From Paramoeba atlantica (Eukaryota > Discosea), in NCBI GenBank assembly GCA_977017575.1, contig CDRNVI010000047.1, positions 248,001 to 312,000 on the forward strand: 64,000 nucleotides of DNA, given 5' to 3'. The position numbers and the translations under genes were made by a program. The notes beneath the pieces were generated by a model, which saw nothing but the letters and a program-made list of their open reading frames with translations, was not told the origin of the DNA and made no database searches. Below, piece after piece: positions 36,803 through 46,555 of the stretch; position 1 is the first letter of the stretch; each line of letters begins with the position of its first letter.

Positions 36803-38152
36803 ATGACGATTAATACGACGTTATCTGAGGAGCCTGAGGTATCATTGAAGGAAACGAAAGGCGAAGCAGAAAAAAATCTTAAAAAGCACGGCGCACTTGA
36901 CAGAGGTGCACCAAATGTTTCCAAGGTGCCTGCGAACCCATTCTTCGTAAGTTCCGAACAAGAGACGAGACTTGAGAAAGAAATACAACACTTGAGTGTT
37001 CAGCACCGTCTTCGTGTTCAAAAATTAGAGGCTTCTCAACGGCGCATTGACCGCGAATTACAGCAAAGAGAGAGCGTCATTCAAGACTTACGCATGCAGC
37101 TATCTTTTTTGAAGAAACAATTGTCCAAGCGAGAACATGTTATTTCTACAGAAGACGATAAAACCTGGAGTGCAGTCGATTCTACAACAGAGTTTCAGAA
37201 CATTTATCATCGACTGGGAACATCTTTGGCATTGCTGGAAAAGGACGTGCATGAAACTGTACAAATTTTCGTGAATTTGGCTGCTTTGCATGACTCGCAA
37301 GAAAAACACTGCAAGGATTTATATAACGCAAACGAGCAGTTAAAAACACAAAATAGTACGCTAGACCTGAAATTGCAGCAGCTAGAACGTTTTAATGAAG
37401 ATAATAGCAAGACAATGAAGCATCTCTCAAATGCATTGGAGTGTGAAAGAACTGAAAGCGGATCTCTCTCCAAAGAAAATAAAATATTACAGAGCGTTTC
37501 ACCGATCATGGAAGCTTATGTATTGGCTTTGAATCAAACAAGAGAGTTGGCATGCATCAAAGGAGCAGATTTAGAAATTGCTTTAAAAAATGTGGAGAGT
37601 GGTACTGAGCTAGTGCAAGAACAAATGAATCATGCTCAAAACTGGGTAACAAGAAGAAATATAACTCGACATCCAATTTTCGTACCCTTGAGTGCTTGCA
37701 AGGTATCGCAAGAACGTAGTGCACTGAAATGGATTTCAAGTTTGTTTTCTTCTCGAGAGCACTCGAACGTCAAATCTTACAACGACTCGTGTTCTCAATG
37801 TTTGGACGTTTTTTTACGTTATACCCGTCTTGGTGTTCAAATACAGTCTATGGAGGCCCAGAATGTACAATTCAACGAAATAATTCACGAGTTCTTAAAC
37901 GCGACTGTTAATATTGATCTACGTGAATATCAGAGGCAGGACGATGACAATCAAAAATTGTGCAAAGAGGCTCAAAATGAGCGGTCCGAGGCGCAACAAG
38001 CACTTAAATCTCTTCAAAGCACGCAAATCAGTCTTCAGAAAAAGACAGATTCTCTGGAAGGTGAGGCTGCAATACTCCGTCGAAATAATTTGGAGTTGAA
38101 AGCAGCACTGCATCGCATTGCCACGGAACGAAAACTCTATCATGAAACATGA
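36803..38152 (+). CDS. Unidentified coiled-coil protein
   Basis: 449 residues. Long Glu/Lys/Gln/Leu heptad stretches occur at about 52-115 (EQETRLEKEIQHLSVQHRLR...), 165-215, and 375-445 (EYQRQDDDNQKLCKEAQNER), with a less helical middle (NWVTRRNITRHPIFVPLSAC). No signal peptide, membrane helix or catalytic motif. A structural or cytoskeletal role is a guess from the coiled coil alone. Start ATG 36803 is the first in frame. Confidence 0.75.
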   Translation: MTINTTLSEEPEVSLKETKGEAEKNLKKHGALDRGAPNVSKVPANPFFVSSEQETRLEKEIQHLSVQHRLRVQKLEASQRRIDRELQQRESVIQDLRMQLSFLKKQLSKREHVISTEDDKTWSAVDSTTEFQNIYHRLGTSLALLEKDVHETVQIFVNLAALHDSQEKHCKDLYNANEQLKTQNSTLDLKLQQLERFNEDNSKTMKHLSNALECERTESGSLSKENKILQSVSPIMEAYVLALNQTRELACIKGADLEIALKNVESGTELVQEQMNHAQNWVTRRNITRHPIFVPLSACKVSQERSALKWISSLFSSREHSNVKSYNDSCSQCLDVFLRYTRLGVQIQSMEAQNVQFNEIIHEFLNATVNIDLREYQRQDDDNQKLCKEAQNERSEAQQALKSLQSTQISLQKKTDSLEGEAAILRRNNLELKAALHRIATERKLYHET

Positions 38153-38473
38153 GCTCTTACATGCATTATCCATGCGTTCCTATCCTTGAAAGTTTTATTA
38201 TTTTCCAATGTTAATAATCCAGAAAAACGTATAAGAACGGCTCCCGGTGTCATCCGCACGGTTGAAATCACAATACTAACTTATTGAAGACTTGCATTCA
38301 AATACTTGCACGACTGTCATTGCCGCGATTTATTCATTATTTTCTTTGATTTCTTTTTTTTATCTTTTGCTCTTGAGTCTTCTTCACTTTCTTTCGAACC
38401 CCACTTACGGACTATAAAATAAATTTTGGCGTACTTTTGATGTCTTTTCGTTCATTTAAGTAATTCTTTTTCA
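38153..38473. other. Intergenic, no gene seen
   Basis: AT-rich with a T-run near 38350. Ends where the hairpin repeat copy begins. Confidence 0.4.
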
Positions 38474-38935
38474 GGCTCTTCGTTAAACGCGGTGGTTGTT
38501 TTCAACTTAGAAGTCACTCATGCTGCGCTCTTCGCGTTGAAAACTACCACCGCGTTAAACGCAGAGCCTAAAAAAGAAAAATTGGTCAGGAAAGCTGAAG
38601 AAAACGGAAAGATTATAGCCAAAAATAGCCGATTTTCGGGTAAAAACGGGGTGATTTTCGCGTATTTTTGCTCTCAAAGCACTAAATCTGATGTTTGCGT
38701 GTGGGAAATGACTCGTAGGGATGAAGCAAAGCCTACCGAACGTGTTGGGTGGAGAATGCGACTCCAACCACACCATTCTTTCGACACACAAAGGCCCCTT
38801 GGGGTCCGAAAAATACTTTTTCACCTTCTTTGGTCAAAAATGTGTCATTTTGAGGGGCGCACCACCGCTCGAAGAAAGGATACACCTTGTGAAAGGATGT
38901 ACCTTGTGAAAACAACGGCCGAGAAATATTAGTAT
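38474..38935 (+). mobile_element. Hairpin-ended repeat, copy 2 (right end missing)
   Basis: Intact 95-base left hairpin (38474-38568), then about 365 bases matching 30562-30905. The right-hand half with the small terminal hairpin is absent. Confidence 0.75.
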
Positions 38936-38944
38936 TTTTTCTTG

Positions 38945-39115
38945 TGAAAATGTGTTAAAACGCTTCTTTGGGTTATCCCCGAGGCCCTCAACATGCAGAC
39001 ACCCACCCCCTACCCCCTATACGCCTCCTGTGGGGCTCCCGAGCCAAATCTCTCTTACTGGGGGTCAGCCCAAAACTGGCTAGGTGGGGTACCTTACTGG
39101 GGGAAGTATACGGTA
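38945..39115. repeat. Rearranged relative of the GTAGACCC MITE
   Basis: Begins with GTGTTAAAACGCTTCTTTGG, as at the right end of 11214-11405. It contains CTCTCTTACTGGGGGTCAG and CCTTACTGGGGGAAG and ends in ATACGGTAA. The left TAC(C/T)GTAGACCC end is not seen. Confidence 0.45.
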
Positions 39116-39407
39116 AGCTTAAAAACTCATAGGCTGGTCCTGTACTAATCTCGTTTTACGAACGCTATCTAGGGTAACAAACGGTGGGAAACGCGCTAGC
39201 TTTTTTTGAGATCTGTTGAATGCCGAAGGAATTGGGTCAAAATCTCTTACGGTGTGCTCTGGAGCCTGGGGGTGGGGGGGAGCAAGCCAAGAGCTGGACT
39301 GTGTATGATTGTGCTGCTTTGTTTCTAAAACAATAAGGCGAGTGAGTCTGATACCGTTTATGTCTTTTCCGTTTTATTTTGATTTTGAGTTTATATTCCT
39401 GCTTCTG

Positions 39408-42400
39408 ATGAAAATAGAAGGACTATTGCAACAGTCGGTGAGGCATTACTACTCTTTGGATCCTTCCATGAGTGTAGAAGCGGCCTTGCAATTCATTTAT
39501 CGAAATGCACAAGCGCGTCTTCGTCAGATGGTGGGGCACACTCTTGCTGCTGAGAAGCAGTCAAGCGACAGTTCTGCGCAGCCCGGGGAAGAGACCCTTC
39601 GGGATGGAAGTCTGACCTTAGAAGCCGAAAAGGCGCTTTCAGAATTTAATGAAGCCGCTTATTTGGGTCAACCTTCGAAACATCAGGAATGTTATAACTA
39701 CATTGAGCCCATTGCCAAGCATCACGCAATGTACGAAATTTTCGAAGGAGATTTACTAAATTGGTACATCGCTTTGGGAATCAATGCCTTGCTATCCGGA
39801 TTCTCAAGGCGACAACTTGAAGCGACGGCAAGAGGCATTGGGTTACCGACGAAACACATTCAGCCTGCAGCACGATGGACGTTGACATGCTTTATTTCCC
39901 GTTTATCTTTGGACGGGACGTTTTGTAATCTTGTTTCTATTGCTCACCGACCTGAGACTTCACATCCCACGAGTGAGCTTGCACAACCAACGGAGCCTTC
40001 GGAATTATCCGTAGAGGCGCCGGTTTCAAGCGATCTAGCCTTTAATGCACAACCTTTAGCACAGTCACTCGTCATGGACTCAGATCCATCCAATTTAAAA
40101 GCATCAACTGCTACCCAAGAATCTGCACTGCCAACTGAATCAACACCCCCACCCTCCAAAACCGCACTTCTTACAAATCTCGCTCCTTCTACGTCTTTTT
40201 CATTAGCCTCTTCTGCCAATCTTTCGGCCACTGGAAAAGACAGCTCCTTTGAGACACCCCCGGCACGACCCTCTCCTACCTCACAATTGCGCTCTTCTCC
40301 GTTAAGTTTGTTTCCCGAAACCCATCCCTCCCCGAATGATGCAACTCCTACCAGCATCAACCCCCCTTCCAGCCGCAAAAGAACATTTCTTGCCAAAGTA
40401 GACAACACTTTTGGATTGTCCTCGACCAAAAAAAACAGGATAACAAAATCCCCCACATCATCCGAAACCCCAGAAAAGGGACAAGAAACCAAAACAACCC
40501 CTACCCGCCCGTCGAAAGCTCGCAACTCTCGCACCCTCAAAGACACCAACCCCAAACCTCCCCGTCCAAGCCATAAAAAACAAAAAACAACTTCACTCCA
40601 ACCCAACACCACATTCTCTACCCCTTCACCAACGCAACCTAACAACAACAACAACAACAGCCCCTTCGTCTCCCTATCCACCATAACAACCCTTATCCCC
40701 TCCGAGACTCCCCGTCCCCTCTCTACACCCCCCATGGCCGCTACCCCTACACCCCCTATGGCCACTGCGGCCTCTACCCCCACAAGTCCTATCGCCACTA
40801 CCCCCACAAATACCATCGCCACTGCGGCCTCTACCCCCACAAGTACTATGGCCGCTCCCCCCACCCCCGATGAGCTCATCGCCCTCTGCACGGACCCCAG
40901 CCGCTCCGTCCCCGTCCACTGGGTCACCTCCGCCGACCCCCCCGTCCCCGCCGCCACGGCCCACGCCATGCTCACCGCCCCCGCCCGCGTCCCCCACGCT
41001 ACCCTGGTGGCGCACCGGCCCCCGATCGGGCCCGACACCTCGGCGTGGCAGCTGCTGCAGTGGTACCGGGTGGGGGAGCTGGAGGGGTACGCGCGGGGGA
41101 GGGGGGTGGGGTGCGGGGGGGCGGGGAAGCGGCGGGGGAGGCTGGTGGGGGCCCTGCTGAGGTACTGGGGGAAGGGCGGGGGGAGGGGGAGGGGGGGGAG
41201 GGAACGGGGGGGGAAGGGGGAGGTGGTGGGTGGGGAAGAGGGGGAGGTGGTGGGTGGGGAAGAGGGGAGGGGAAAGGAGGAGGGGGGGGAAGGGGAAGGG
41301 GAGAAGGGTTGTGTAGGGGAAGAGAGGGAGGTGGTGGGTGGGGAAGAGGGGGTGGTGGTGGGTGGGGAAGAGGGGGTGGTGGTGGGTGGGGAAGAGGGGG
41401 TGGTGGTGGGTGGGGAAGAGGGGGTGGTGGTGGGTGGGGAAGAGGGGGTGGTGGTGGGTGGGGAAAAGGGGAGGGGAAAGGAGGAGGGGGGGGAAGGGGA
41501 AGGGGAGAAGGGTTGTGTAGGGGAAGAAAGGGAGGTGGTGGGTGGGGAAGAGGGGAGGGGAAAGGAGGAGGGGGAAGGGGAAGGGGAGAAGGGTTCTGTG
41601 GGGGAAGAGAGGGAGGTGGTGGGTGGGGAAGAGGGGGTGGTGGGTGGGGAAGAGGGGGAGGTGGTGGGTGGGGAAGAGGGGAGGGGAAAGGAGGAGGGGG
41701 GGGAAGGGGAAGGGGAGAAGGGTTGTGTAGGGGAAGAGAGGGAGGTGGTGGGTGGGGAAGAGGGGGTGGTGGGTGGGGAAGAGGGGGTGGTGGTGGGTGG
41801 GGAAGAGGGGGTGGTGGTGGGTGGGGAAGAGGGGGTGGTGGTGGGTGGGGAAAAGGGGAGGGGAAAGGAGGAGGGGGGGGAAGGGGAAGGGGAGAAGGGT
41901 TGTGTAGGGGAAGAAAGGGAGGTGGTGGGTGGGGAAGAGGGGAGGGGAAAGGAGGAGGGGGAAGGGGAAGGGGAGAAGGGTTCTGTGGGGGAAGAGAGGG
42001 AGGTGGTGGGTGGGGAAGAGGGAAAGGAGAAGGGGGGAGGGGAGAAGGGTTCTGTAGGGGAAGAGAGGGAGATGGTGGGTGGGGAAGAGGGAAAGGAGAA
42101 GGGGGAAGGGGAAGGGGAGAAGAGTTCTTCTCGGGGAGATGAGGGGGGTGGGGAGGAAGTGGAAAAGGGGGAGAACGAGGGGGGGAAGTCTTCTCGGGAA
42201 GAAGGAGAACTCGAGAGGGAGGAGGAAGAAGAAAAGGGGGGGAAAGAGGTTGTAGTGATTTCGCAGGATGTGTCGCAAGATTCGGCGTTGCGAGAGGTAT
42301 CGCAAGGCGGTATTTTTTCGGAAAATGGTGGGGAGAAGGAGCGAGGCGGGGAGAAGGAGCGAGGCGGGGAGAATGGTACAGAGGCGGGTGCAGGGGTGGT

Positions 42401-42434
42401 GGAGATGGATCACATTTTGGGTGATCCGGCTTAG
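39408..42434 (+). CDS. Large SAP-domain protein with Ser/Pro-rich and Glu/Gly repeat regions
   Basis: 1008 residues from ATG 39408 (1024 from ATG 39360). The N-terminal 180 residues are globular, with [21 protein letters not shown] resembling a SAP-type helix pair. Then come 300 residues of Ser/Thr/Pro-rich DNA-binding-like linker with KKNRITKS and KKQKTTS basic clusters. A convincing SAP motif lies at about 548-586 ([21 protein letters not shown]...[12 protein letters not shown]). The rest is a repeat region of VVVGGEEG and GRGKEEG(G)EGEGEKG units (about 603-909) and an acidic tail. SAP domains bind AT-rich chromatin, so a nuclear scaffold or chromatin role is inferred. The repeat part is minisatellite-coded. 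Confidence 0.72.
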   Translation: MKIEGLLQQSVRHYYSLDPSMSVEAALQFIYRNAQARLRQMVGHTLAAEKQSSDSSAQPGEETLRDGSLTLEAEKALSEFNEAAYLGQPSKHQECYNYIEPIAKHHAMYEIFEGDLLNWYIALGINALLSGFSRRQLEATARGIGLPTKHIQPAARWTLTCFISRLSLDGTFCNLVSIAHRPETSHPTSELAQPTEPSELSVEAPVSSDLAFNAQPLAQSLVMDSDPSNLKASTATQESALPTESTPPPSKTALLTNLAPSTSFSLASSANLSATGKDSSFETPPARPSPTSQLRSSPLSLFPETHPSPNDATPTSINPPSSRKRTFLAKVDNTFGLSSTKKNRITKSPTSSETPEKGQETKTTPTRPSKARNSRTLKDTNPKPPRPSHKKQKTTSLQPNTTFSTPSPTQPNNNNNNSPFVSLSTITTLIPSETPRPLSTPPMAATPTPPMATAASTPTSPIATTPTNTIATAASTPTSTMAAPPTPDELIALCTDPSRSVPVHWVTSADPPVPAATAHAMLTAPARVPHATLVAHRPPIGPDTSAWQLLQWYRVGELEGYARGRGVGCGGAGKRRGRLVGALLRYWGKGGGRGRGGRERGGKGEVVGGEEGEVVGGEEGRGKEEGGEGEGEKGCVGEEREVVGGEEGVVVGGEEGVVVGGEEGVVVGGEEGVVVGGEEGVVVGGEKGRGKEEGGEGEGEKGCVGEEREVVGGEEGRGKEEGEGEGEKGSVGEEREVVGGEEGVVGGEEGEVVGGEEGRGKEEGGEGEGEKGCVGEEREVVGGEEGVVGGEEGVVVGGEEGVVVGGEEGVVVGGEKGRGKEEGGEGEGEKGCVGEEREVVGGEEGRGKEEGEGEGEKGSVGEEREVVGGEEGKEKGGGEKGSVGEEREMVGGEEGKEKGEGEGEKSSSRGDEGGGEEVEKGENEGGKSSREEGELEREEEEEKGGKEVVVISQDVSQDSALREVSQGGIFSENGGEKERGGEKERGGENGTEAGAGVVEMDHILGDPA
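41190..42135 (+). repeat. Purine-strand minisatellite with higher-order structure
   Basis: Built on a 24-base unit read as VVVGGEEG (GGTGGTGGTGGGTGGGGAAG then AGGG), mixed with a longer unit read as [29 protein letters not shown] block of about 420 bases (roughly 41240-41660) is largely repeated at 41660-42050 with fewer 24-base units. The + strand is almost pure G and A throughout, with many G3-5 runs. Confidence 0.9.
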
Positions 42435-42785
42435 CAGGGGGATCGACTGCAGAGAAGCTGCATCCCGAAGGACTAGGTGAGTCGGAAATGAGAGACTCAA
42501 ATGTGCACGACGTTGAAGGAAAGAGATCAATGCCCGAAAGCGAGAGTTCTCCTCCAGACCTTCATTGAAAAGAGGTTTGCATGGGATCCCTTGTCTTAAA
42601 ACTCTCTCTTGTCTTAAAATCTTTAAAAGGAGATTTTTTTGTTAAAGTACCATATTTATGTTTTCTGAAAATGGTATCATTTACATTATTTTGAATACAT
42701 ATCTTAAAGAGTAGTTCTGGAAAATCTCGTATTTGTGATGTTATACATGTTCTGGTTTGCAAGATTAAGATTTCAAGATACGATT
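42435..42785. other. Intergenic, no gene seen
   Basis: AT-rich spacer after the SAP-domain gene. CTTGTCTTAAAA(A)T/CTC recurs at 42590-42620. Nothing else stands out. Confidence 0.4.
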
Positions 42786-43965
42786 GTCAAGAGCCTCCGA
42801 TAAAAAGACGTCGAAGTTCCAGTCCTACCATCGATTATCTTTCGTCTTCGCAATCTACAGGAGTCCACCTGAGCACGACATGCTGAGGGTGGTATGTCCG
42901 CCCTTTCCATCTTGACCCTCTCCCACAACTCTCGGACACCTCTTGGGGGATCATAGTGTGCTGCAAGGCGCCGCTTGAGTCTCAATGGGATTAAAGTCAG
43001 GGGATTGCGGGGGCCACCGCACAACTTCAATCCTGGTACCCCGAAGGTACCGTTGCGCACAACGGATTGCTCTTGGGGTCGTTATCTTGTTGGGAGACAG
43101 CCTTGGAGGATTTAGACCGATACTTTCGATAGAGGGGAAAAGATTCTCAAGAATCTTCAGGTTCCCTTGAACCAGAGTTGTTTTTTTCATGCACTTATAA
43201 TGCAGAGATTTGCCTCACTACATGTCCTTACCCCGCATACGACGGGTGGATCACGCGAGGGTTCGCCTTCGCCTGTGGCAAGTGGGTGCAGAGAGCTGGC
43301 GTCCCAGGTGCAGAGAGCTCGGTTGTCATGTGCAGGTGCAGAGAGCCGGATGCGTAATCCCCATATTACAGTTTCGGGGGCAATCCGGGTGCAGAGAGCT
43401 GCGACAGAGTCGAGGTGTGGAGAGCTGGGTGACCGCCAGGTGCGGAGAGCCGGAAGTCGTAGCGAAGGACACGTCTAGTGGTCCTTAAGGGAGGCCACCG
43501 TGACGCATTACCTCCTCGGAAAGGTAGACACGAGAAAGAAAAGCCGAGAGAGGGAAGCACACTCACTCCAGGAGAGTGAGTCGGGGAGGGGTGAAGGGTG
43601 AAAGGCGCGTCCCCTGCTTCAACGAAAAGAGGGACAGTCCTGACCTTAGTGCCGGCCGGCAACGGGCATATAATTACAGTAAGACTATGCCTGTTGCCGT
43701 GGAAAGAAAGGATGAACAACAAGGTACAGAAACTGTATCTTTATACACATACCCCACACCGCTTCAGGACATACGTCCAAATCATGATGTCCTCCCCTCC
43801 ATATTTCACCGTAGGGATCACCCCTTTTCCACCTAGTTCCTCCCCAGGAATCCCTCATGCACAAAGACCTCCCCGTTTGAAAGCGCGAGATATTGGTCTC
43901 GTCCGACCACACAACTGGGGCCCAGTACTCATGGGCTGTAGCAAAGTACTATTTTTTACAAAGAT
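42786..43965 (-). pseudogene. Decayed Tc1/mariner transposase gene, N-terminus missing, interrupted by S5
   Basis: On the - strand, 43965-43740 reads ...FATAHEYWAPVVWSDETNISRFQ... RPW-type block (DSWGGTRWKR), GGHHDLDV, matching the central Tc1 transposase including the first-to-second catalytic region (WSDE). After the S5 insertion, 43186-42950 reads LSPNKITTPRA, GTRIEVVRWPPQSPDFNPIE (third catalytic region, D/E of the DD34E triad). A frameshift near 42985 leads to LKRRLAAHYDPPRGVRELWERVKMERADIPPSAC, the usual C-terminus. The expected aspartate block (QDND) is worn. No helix-turn-helix part or TIRs are found nearby, so it is a dead fragment. Confidence 0.82.
43187..43739 (-). mobile_element. 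SINE-like element S5 (type B, reverse strand)
   Basis: 553 bp, reading 43739 (GATACAG) to 43187 (CATGA) on the - strand. It has the CCGGCAACGGGCAT-type hairpin with two mismatched positions, the ACTCACTC/GAGTGAGT hairpin and the GCTCTCTGCACC-rich type B interior. The 3' end is CTCTGCATTATAAGTGCATGA, followed by AAAAAAACAA as a tail. It sits in the transposase relic in the same sense as that gene. The only copy here not in an LRR gene. Confidence 0.85.
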
Positions 43966-44183
43966 CTACAAAATGCAACAAAAATGAGCAAAAACGGATA
44001 AAATAAGAGAATCAAAATTTCCCAGGGGGGCGCACTTCTGAGAAGGGGTGTATTTCCGTTTCGTGTTTCTGGGGACTATACTATTCGCAAAGAAACCATA
44101 CTTTGAATGTGAATAATAACCTTGAGGGTGGTATACACAGTCACAAACCTATTCTCAACCACCCACATTTTCACACCCCCACC

Positions 44184-45005
44184 ATGTACCCCCTATCCCT
44201 CGCGGACTCTGCCCGACCCGCACGGGTCCGGGGGGCTCAGCTTCCCCCTGAATACGACCTCGACCGGTTCCTTGGCGATATCTCTCCTCGTCATCCCTCC
44301 TGGACCCTCTCCCGTCCCGTGGACCAGTGGTCCGGGGTGTACCTGGACAAGGAACGCCACCACGTGTGTCGTATCCGGTGGGATGACCGCAAGCTACGTG
44401 GTCGCCCCTTGTGGACCCACCTCCCTCCCACCCTCACCTCCCTAACCCTTGGCACCGCCCAAGGGGGGAATGCCCTGGACGGGGCTGTGGGGTTCGCCTC
44501 CCTTCCCCGCTCCCTGTGTGAGCTGCAACTCACCCATAACCGGTTCAGTGGGCCGTTGGCAACCCGGAACCTCCCGCATGAGTTGCGGGTGCTCGCTGCG
44601 GTGGACAATGTCCTCGAGGGGACACTAGAGTTGGCTGAGCTCCCTGTGGGGATAAGGGAGGTGTTGTTGTCCCGGAACCGGTTCCACGGAGCCGTGAATC
44701 TCTCCGCTCTCCCGTTTAAGATTCGTATGTTGACACTGTCGCATAATGCGTTCACAGGGTCGGTGGGGTTCTCGGCGTTGCCGCAGTCTATGGAACAGCT
44801 TACGCTGTCGCATAACCAGTTAAGTGGGGAGGTGGAGATTCGAAATCTCCCAGCAGGGTTTATGCGACTGCTTGCTTCCCACAATCAGTTTAGTGGAGTA
44901 GCTGTGCTGGAGAAGATTCCTTCCGGTGTGATTCGGGTGGATTTGTCGTGGAATAAGGGTCTACGCGCGCCGAAGGAGTTCGTGCCCTCTTGTGTGGAAT
45001 TTTGA
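44184..45005 (+). CDS. Leucine-rich repeat protein, GC-rich copy (LRR-12)
   Basis: 273 residues from ATG 44184 (MYPLSLADSARPARVRG). Upstream the frame is open only from a TTG. LPPEYDLDRFLGDISPRHPSW and an altered W.GV.C (WSGVYLDKE, the Cys replaced by Leu) are followed by about eight repeats (LPFKIRMLTLSHNAFTGSVGF, LPQSMEQLTLSHNQLSGEVEI) and the end GLRAPKEFVPSCVEF. It is much more GC-rich than the other LRR genes, like the housekeeping genes, which may mean higher expression or different ancestry. Confidence 0.85.
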   Translation: MYPLSLADSARPARVRGAQLPPEYDLDRFLGDISPRHPSWTLSRPVDQWSGVYLDKERHHVCRIRWDDRKLRGRPLWTHLPPTLTSLTLGTAQGGNALDGAVGFASLPRSLCELQLTHNRFSGPLATRNLPHELRVLAAVDNVLEGTLELAELPVGIREVLLSRNRFHGAVNLSALPFKIRMLTLSHNAFTGSVGFSALPQSMEQLTLSHNQLSGEVEIRNLPAGFMRLLASHNQFSGVAVLEKIPSGVIRVDLSWNKGLRAPKEFVPSCVEF

Positions 45006-45194
45006 AGCGTTGCAGTTTGTATTTGTTTAATGGGGTAAAGGTGATCATTTCAAGGTGAAGGAAAAACCCTGAAGTAAAATTAGCGCTTTGGAAATACATA
45101 TTGTATCCGCCGACAATCCGCACTTTTTTATACTAAACGTTACAAGTACGATATTACTTTTTCGTTTCATTCATCAGAACTTTGCTTCATATGT

Positions 45195-46555
45195 ATGCTC
45201 TGTCACACCTCTGACATTTCGACACAGCCTAGACTGCCGTCTAAGGTGCGAGGTGCAGAATTGCCTCAAGAATACGATCTCGCACGATTCATTGAGCATA
45301 CTCAAAATACAGATCCCTCATGGACCACATCAACAATTGCGTGTAATTGGCGTGATGTAGAATGTGATGACGGCATGCACGTTACTGACCTTAACTGGAA
45401 ACGTCCTGGGGAAATTGCGGGAACGCTGCAATGGAATTGTCTACCCCACACATTACTCAGGTGTTACATATGGTACAGCCGTTTGACAGGAAGGGTGGAG
45501 CTTGAGGCACTGCCACGCCAGCTTGTTGTCATGCATAAAGATACAGTTTCTGTACCTTGTTGGTACATTTTGCTAGCCCTTCCTTTCTTTTCCCGGAAAC
45601 GGGCATACATTTTCCTTTTAAATGCCCGTTTCCGGCTGACGGCTAGCGGAAACTGTCCCTCTTTGTCGTGGAAGTAGGGGACGTACTTCCGACTTTTCAC
45701 CCCTCCCCGGCTCACTCCTTGAGTGAGTTTTCTTCCCTCCCCGGCTTTCTTCTTCTCGCGCCTGTCTCTTCCCGGGAGCTATGCGCCATGGTGGCCTCCC
45801 TTGAGGACCACTGGGCGTGACTCTGCCTTGCATTATCGCGAGGCAGCGGTCGGTTGCAGTGCGCCCCTCCGGCTGCGTAAAGAGATGGTGAGTTGCCTGG
45901 ACCACCTCTACCGACTGGGACCGAGTCGGTTGCAGTACGCCCCTCCGGCTGCGTAAAGAGAGGGCGAGTTGCCTGGACCCCCTCTACCGACAGAGTCCGT
46001 GTCGAACCCCCTTTGGCGACATCCGTTGTGGGCGGATTATGTGCCGATGATATCGGCCGTCGCAGTAAGGGGATTATCTCTGCGCCAAAGAGCGCATGAT
46101 AAACAAAAATTTGGCATAACTCATTTGTTGGAAACATAGATTTAGCACTTTTGCCTAGCTACTTGGAAACAATGTTTCTGACCAACAACATGTGTACGGG
46201 AAGCATAGACATGACGCACCTTCCTGCTAAGTTATTATACCTTGATCTATCTTACAACGCATTTTCAGGAACTGTGGATCTAGCAAGCTTGCCCCGCGGC
46301 TTGTGTTCTCTCAATTTGGCTCAAAACGACCTTACAGGGACTATAAATCTCCAGCAGTTTCCTTCAACAATGACAAGCTGTCAATTCCAACTTAATTCTT
46401 TCAGTGGTCTTGTAAAGTTTGACAAACTTCCACAAAGCTTGTTGTTATTGCGCTTAAATGGCAATTCGGAGCTATACGGTGAACTAAAGAACTCTGATCT
46501 TCCTCAAGCAATGGCCGAATTCGATTATTGTGGGACAAACATTTGTTTAAAGTAA
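45195..46555 (+). pseudogene. LRR gene split by a SINE-like element (LRR-13)
   Basis: The 5' piece (45195-45539) has a short head, SKVRGAELPQEYDLARFIEHT, WRDVEC and two repeats to LPRQLVVM. S4 follows. The 3' piece (about 46120-46555) resumes at HNSFVGNIDLALLPSYLETM and gives five clean repeats (LPAKLLYLDLSYNAFSGTVDL, LPRGLCSLNLAQNDLTGTINL) and the usual ending NSELYGELKNSDLPQAM. With S4 in place the 5' frame stops at 45677 (about 160 residues). The 3' piece carries an in-frame ATG at 46151. The good state of both pieces suggests a recent event. Confidence 0.85.
45540..46099 (+). mobile_element. SINE-like element S4 (type A)
   Basis: 560 bp from GATACAG to CATGA, in sense after LPRQLVVM. The main hairpin reads CCGGAAACGGGCAT/ATGCCCGTTTCCGG, where the other copies have GCAAC/GTTGC: a paired change. 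CTCACTC/GAGTGAG and the GTGG.CCTC hairpins are present. The type A interior has two 75-bp units (from about 45850 and 45925). The 3' end is ATCTCTGCGCCAAAGAGCGCATGA followed by TAAACAAAA. Confidence 0.87.

Noticed and set aside
40674-42530. A 618-codon frame on the - strand opposite the SAP-domain gene
   Set aside because: It is the complement of the purine minisatellite, giving only Leu/Pro/Phe/His repeats. The + frame carries a SAP domain and a non-repetitive N-terminus.
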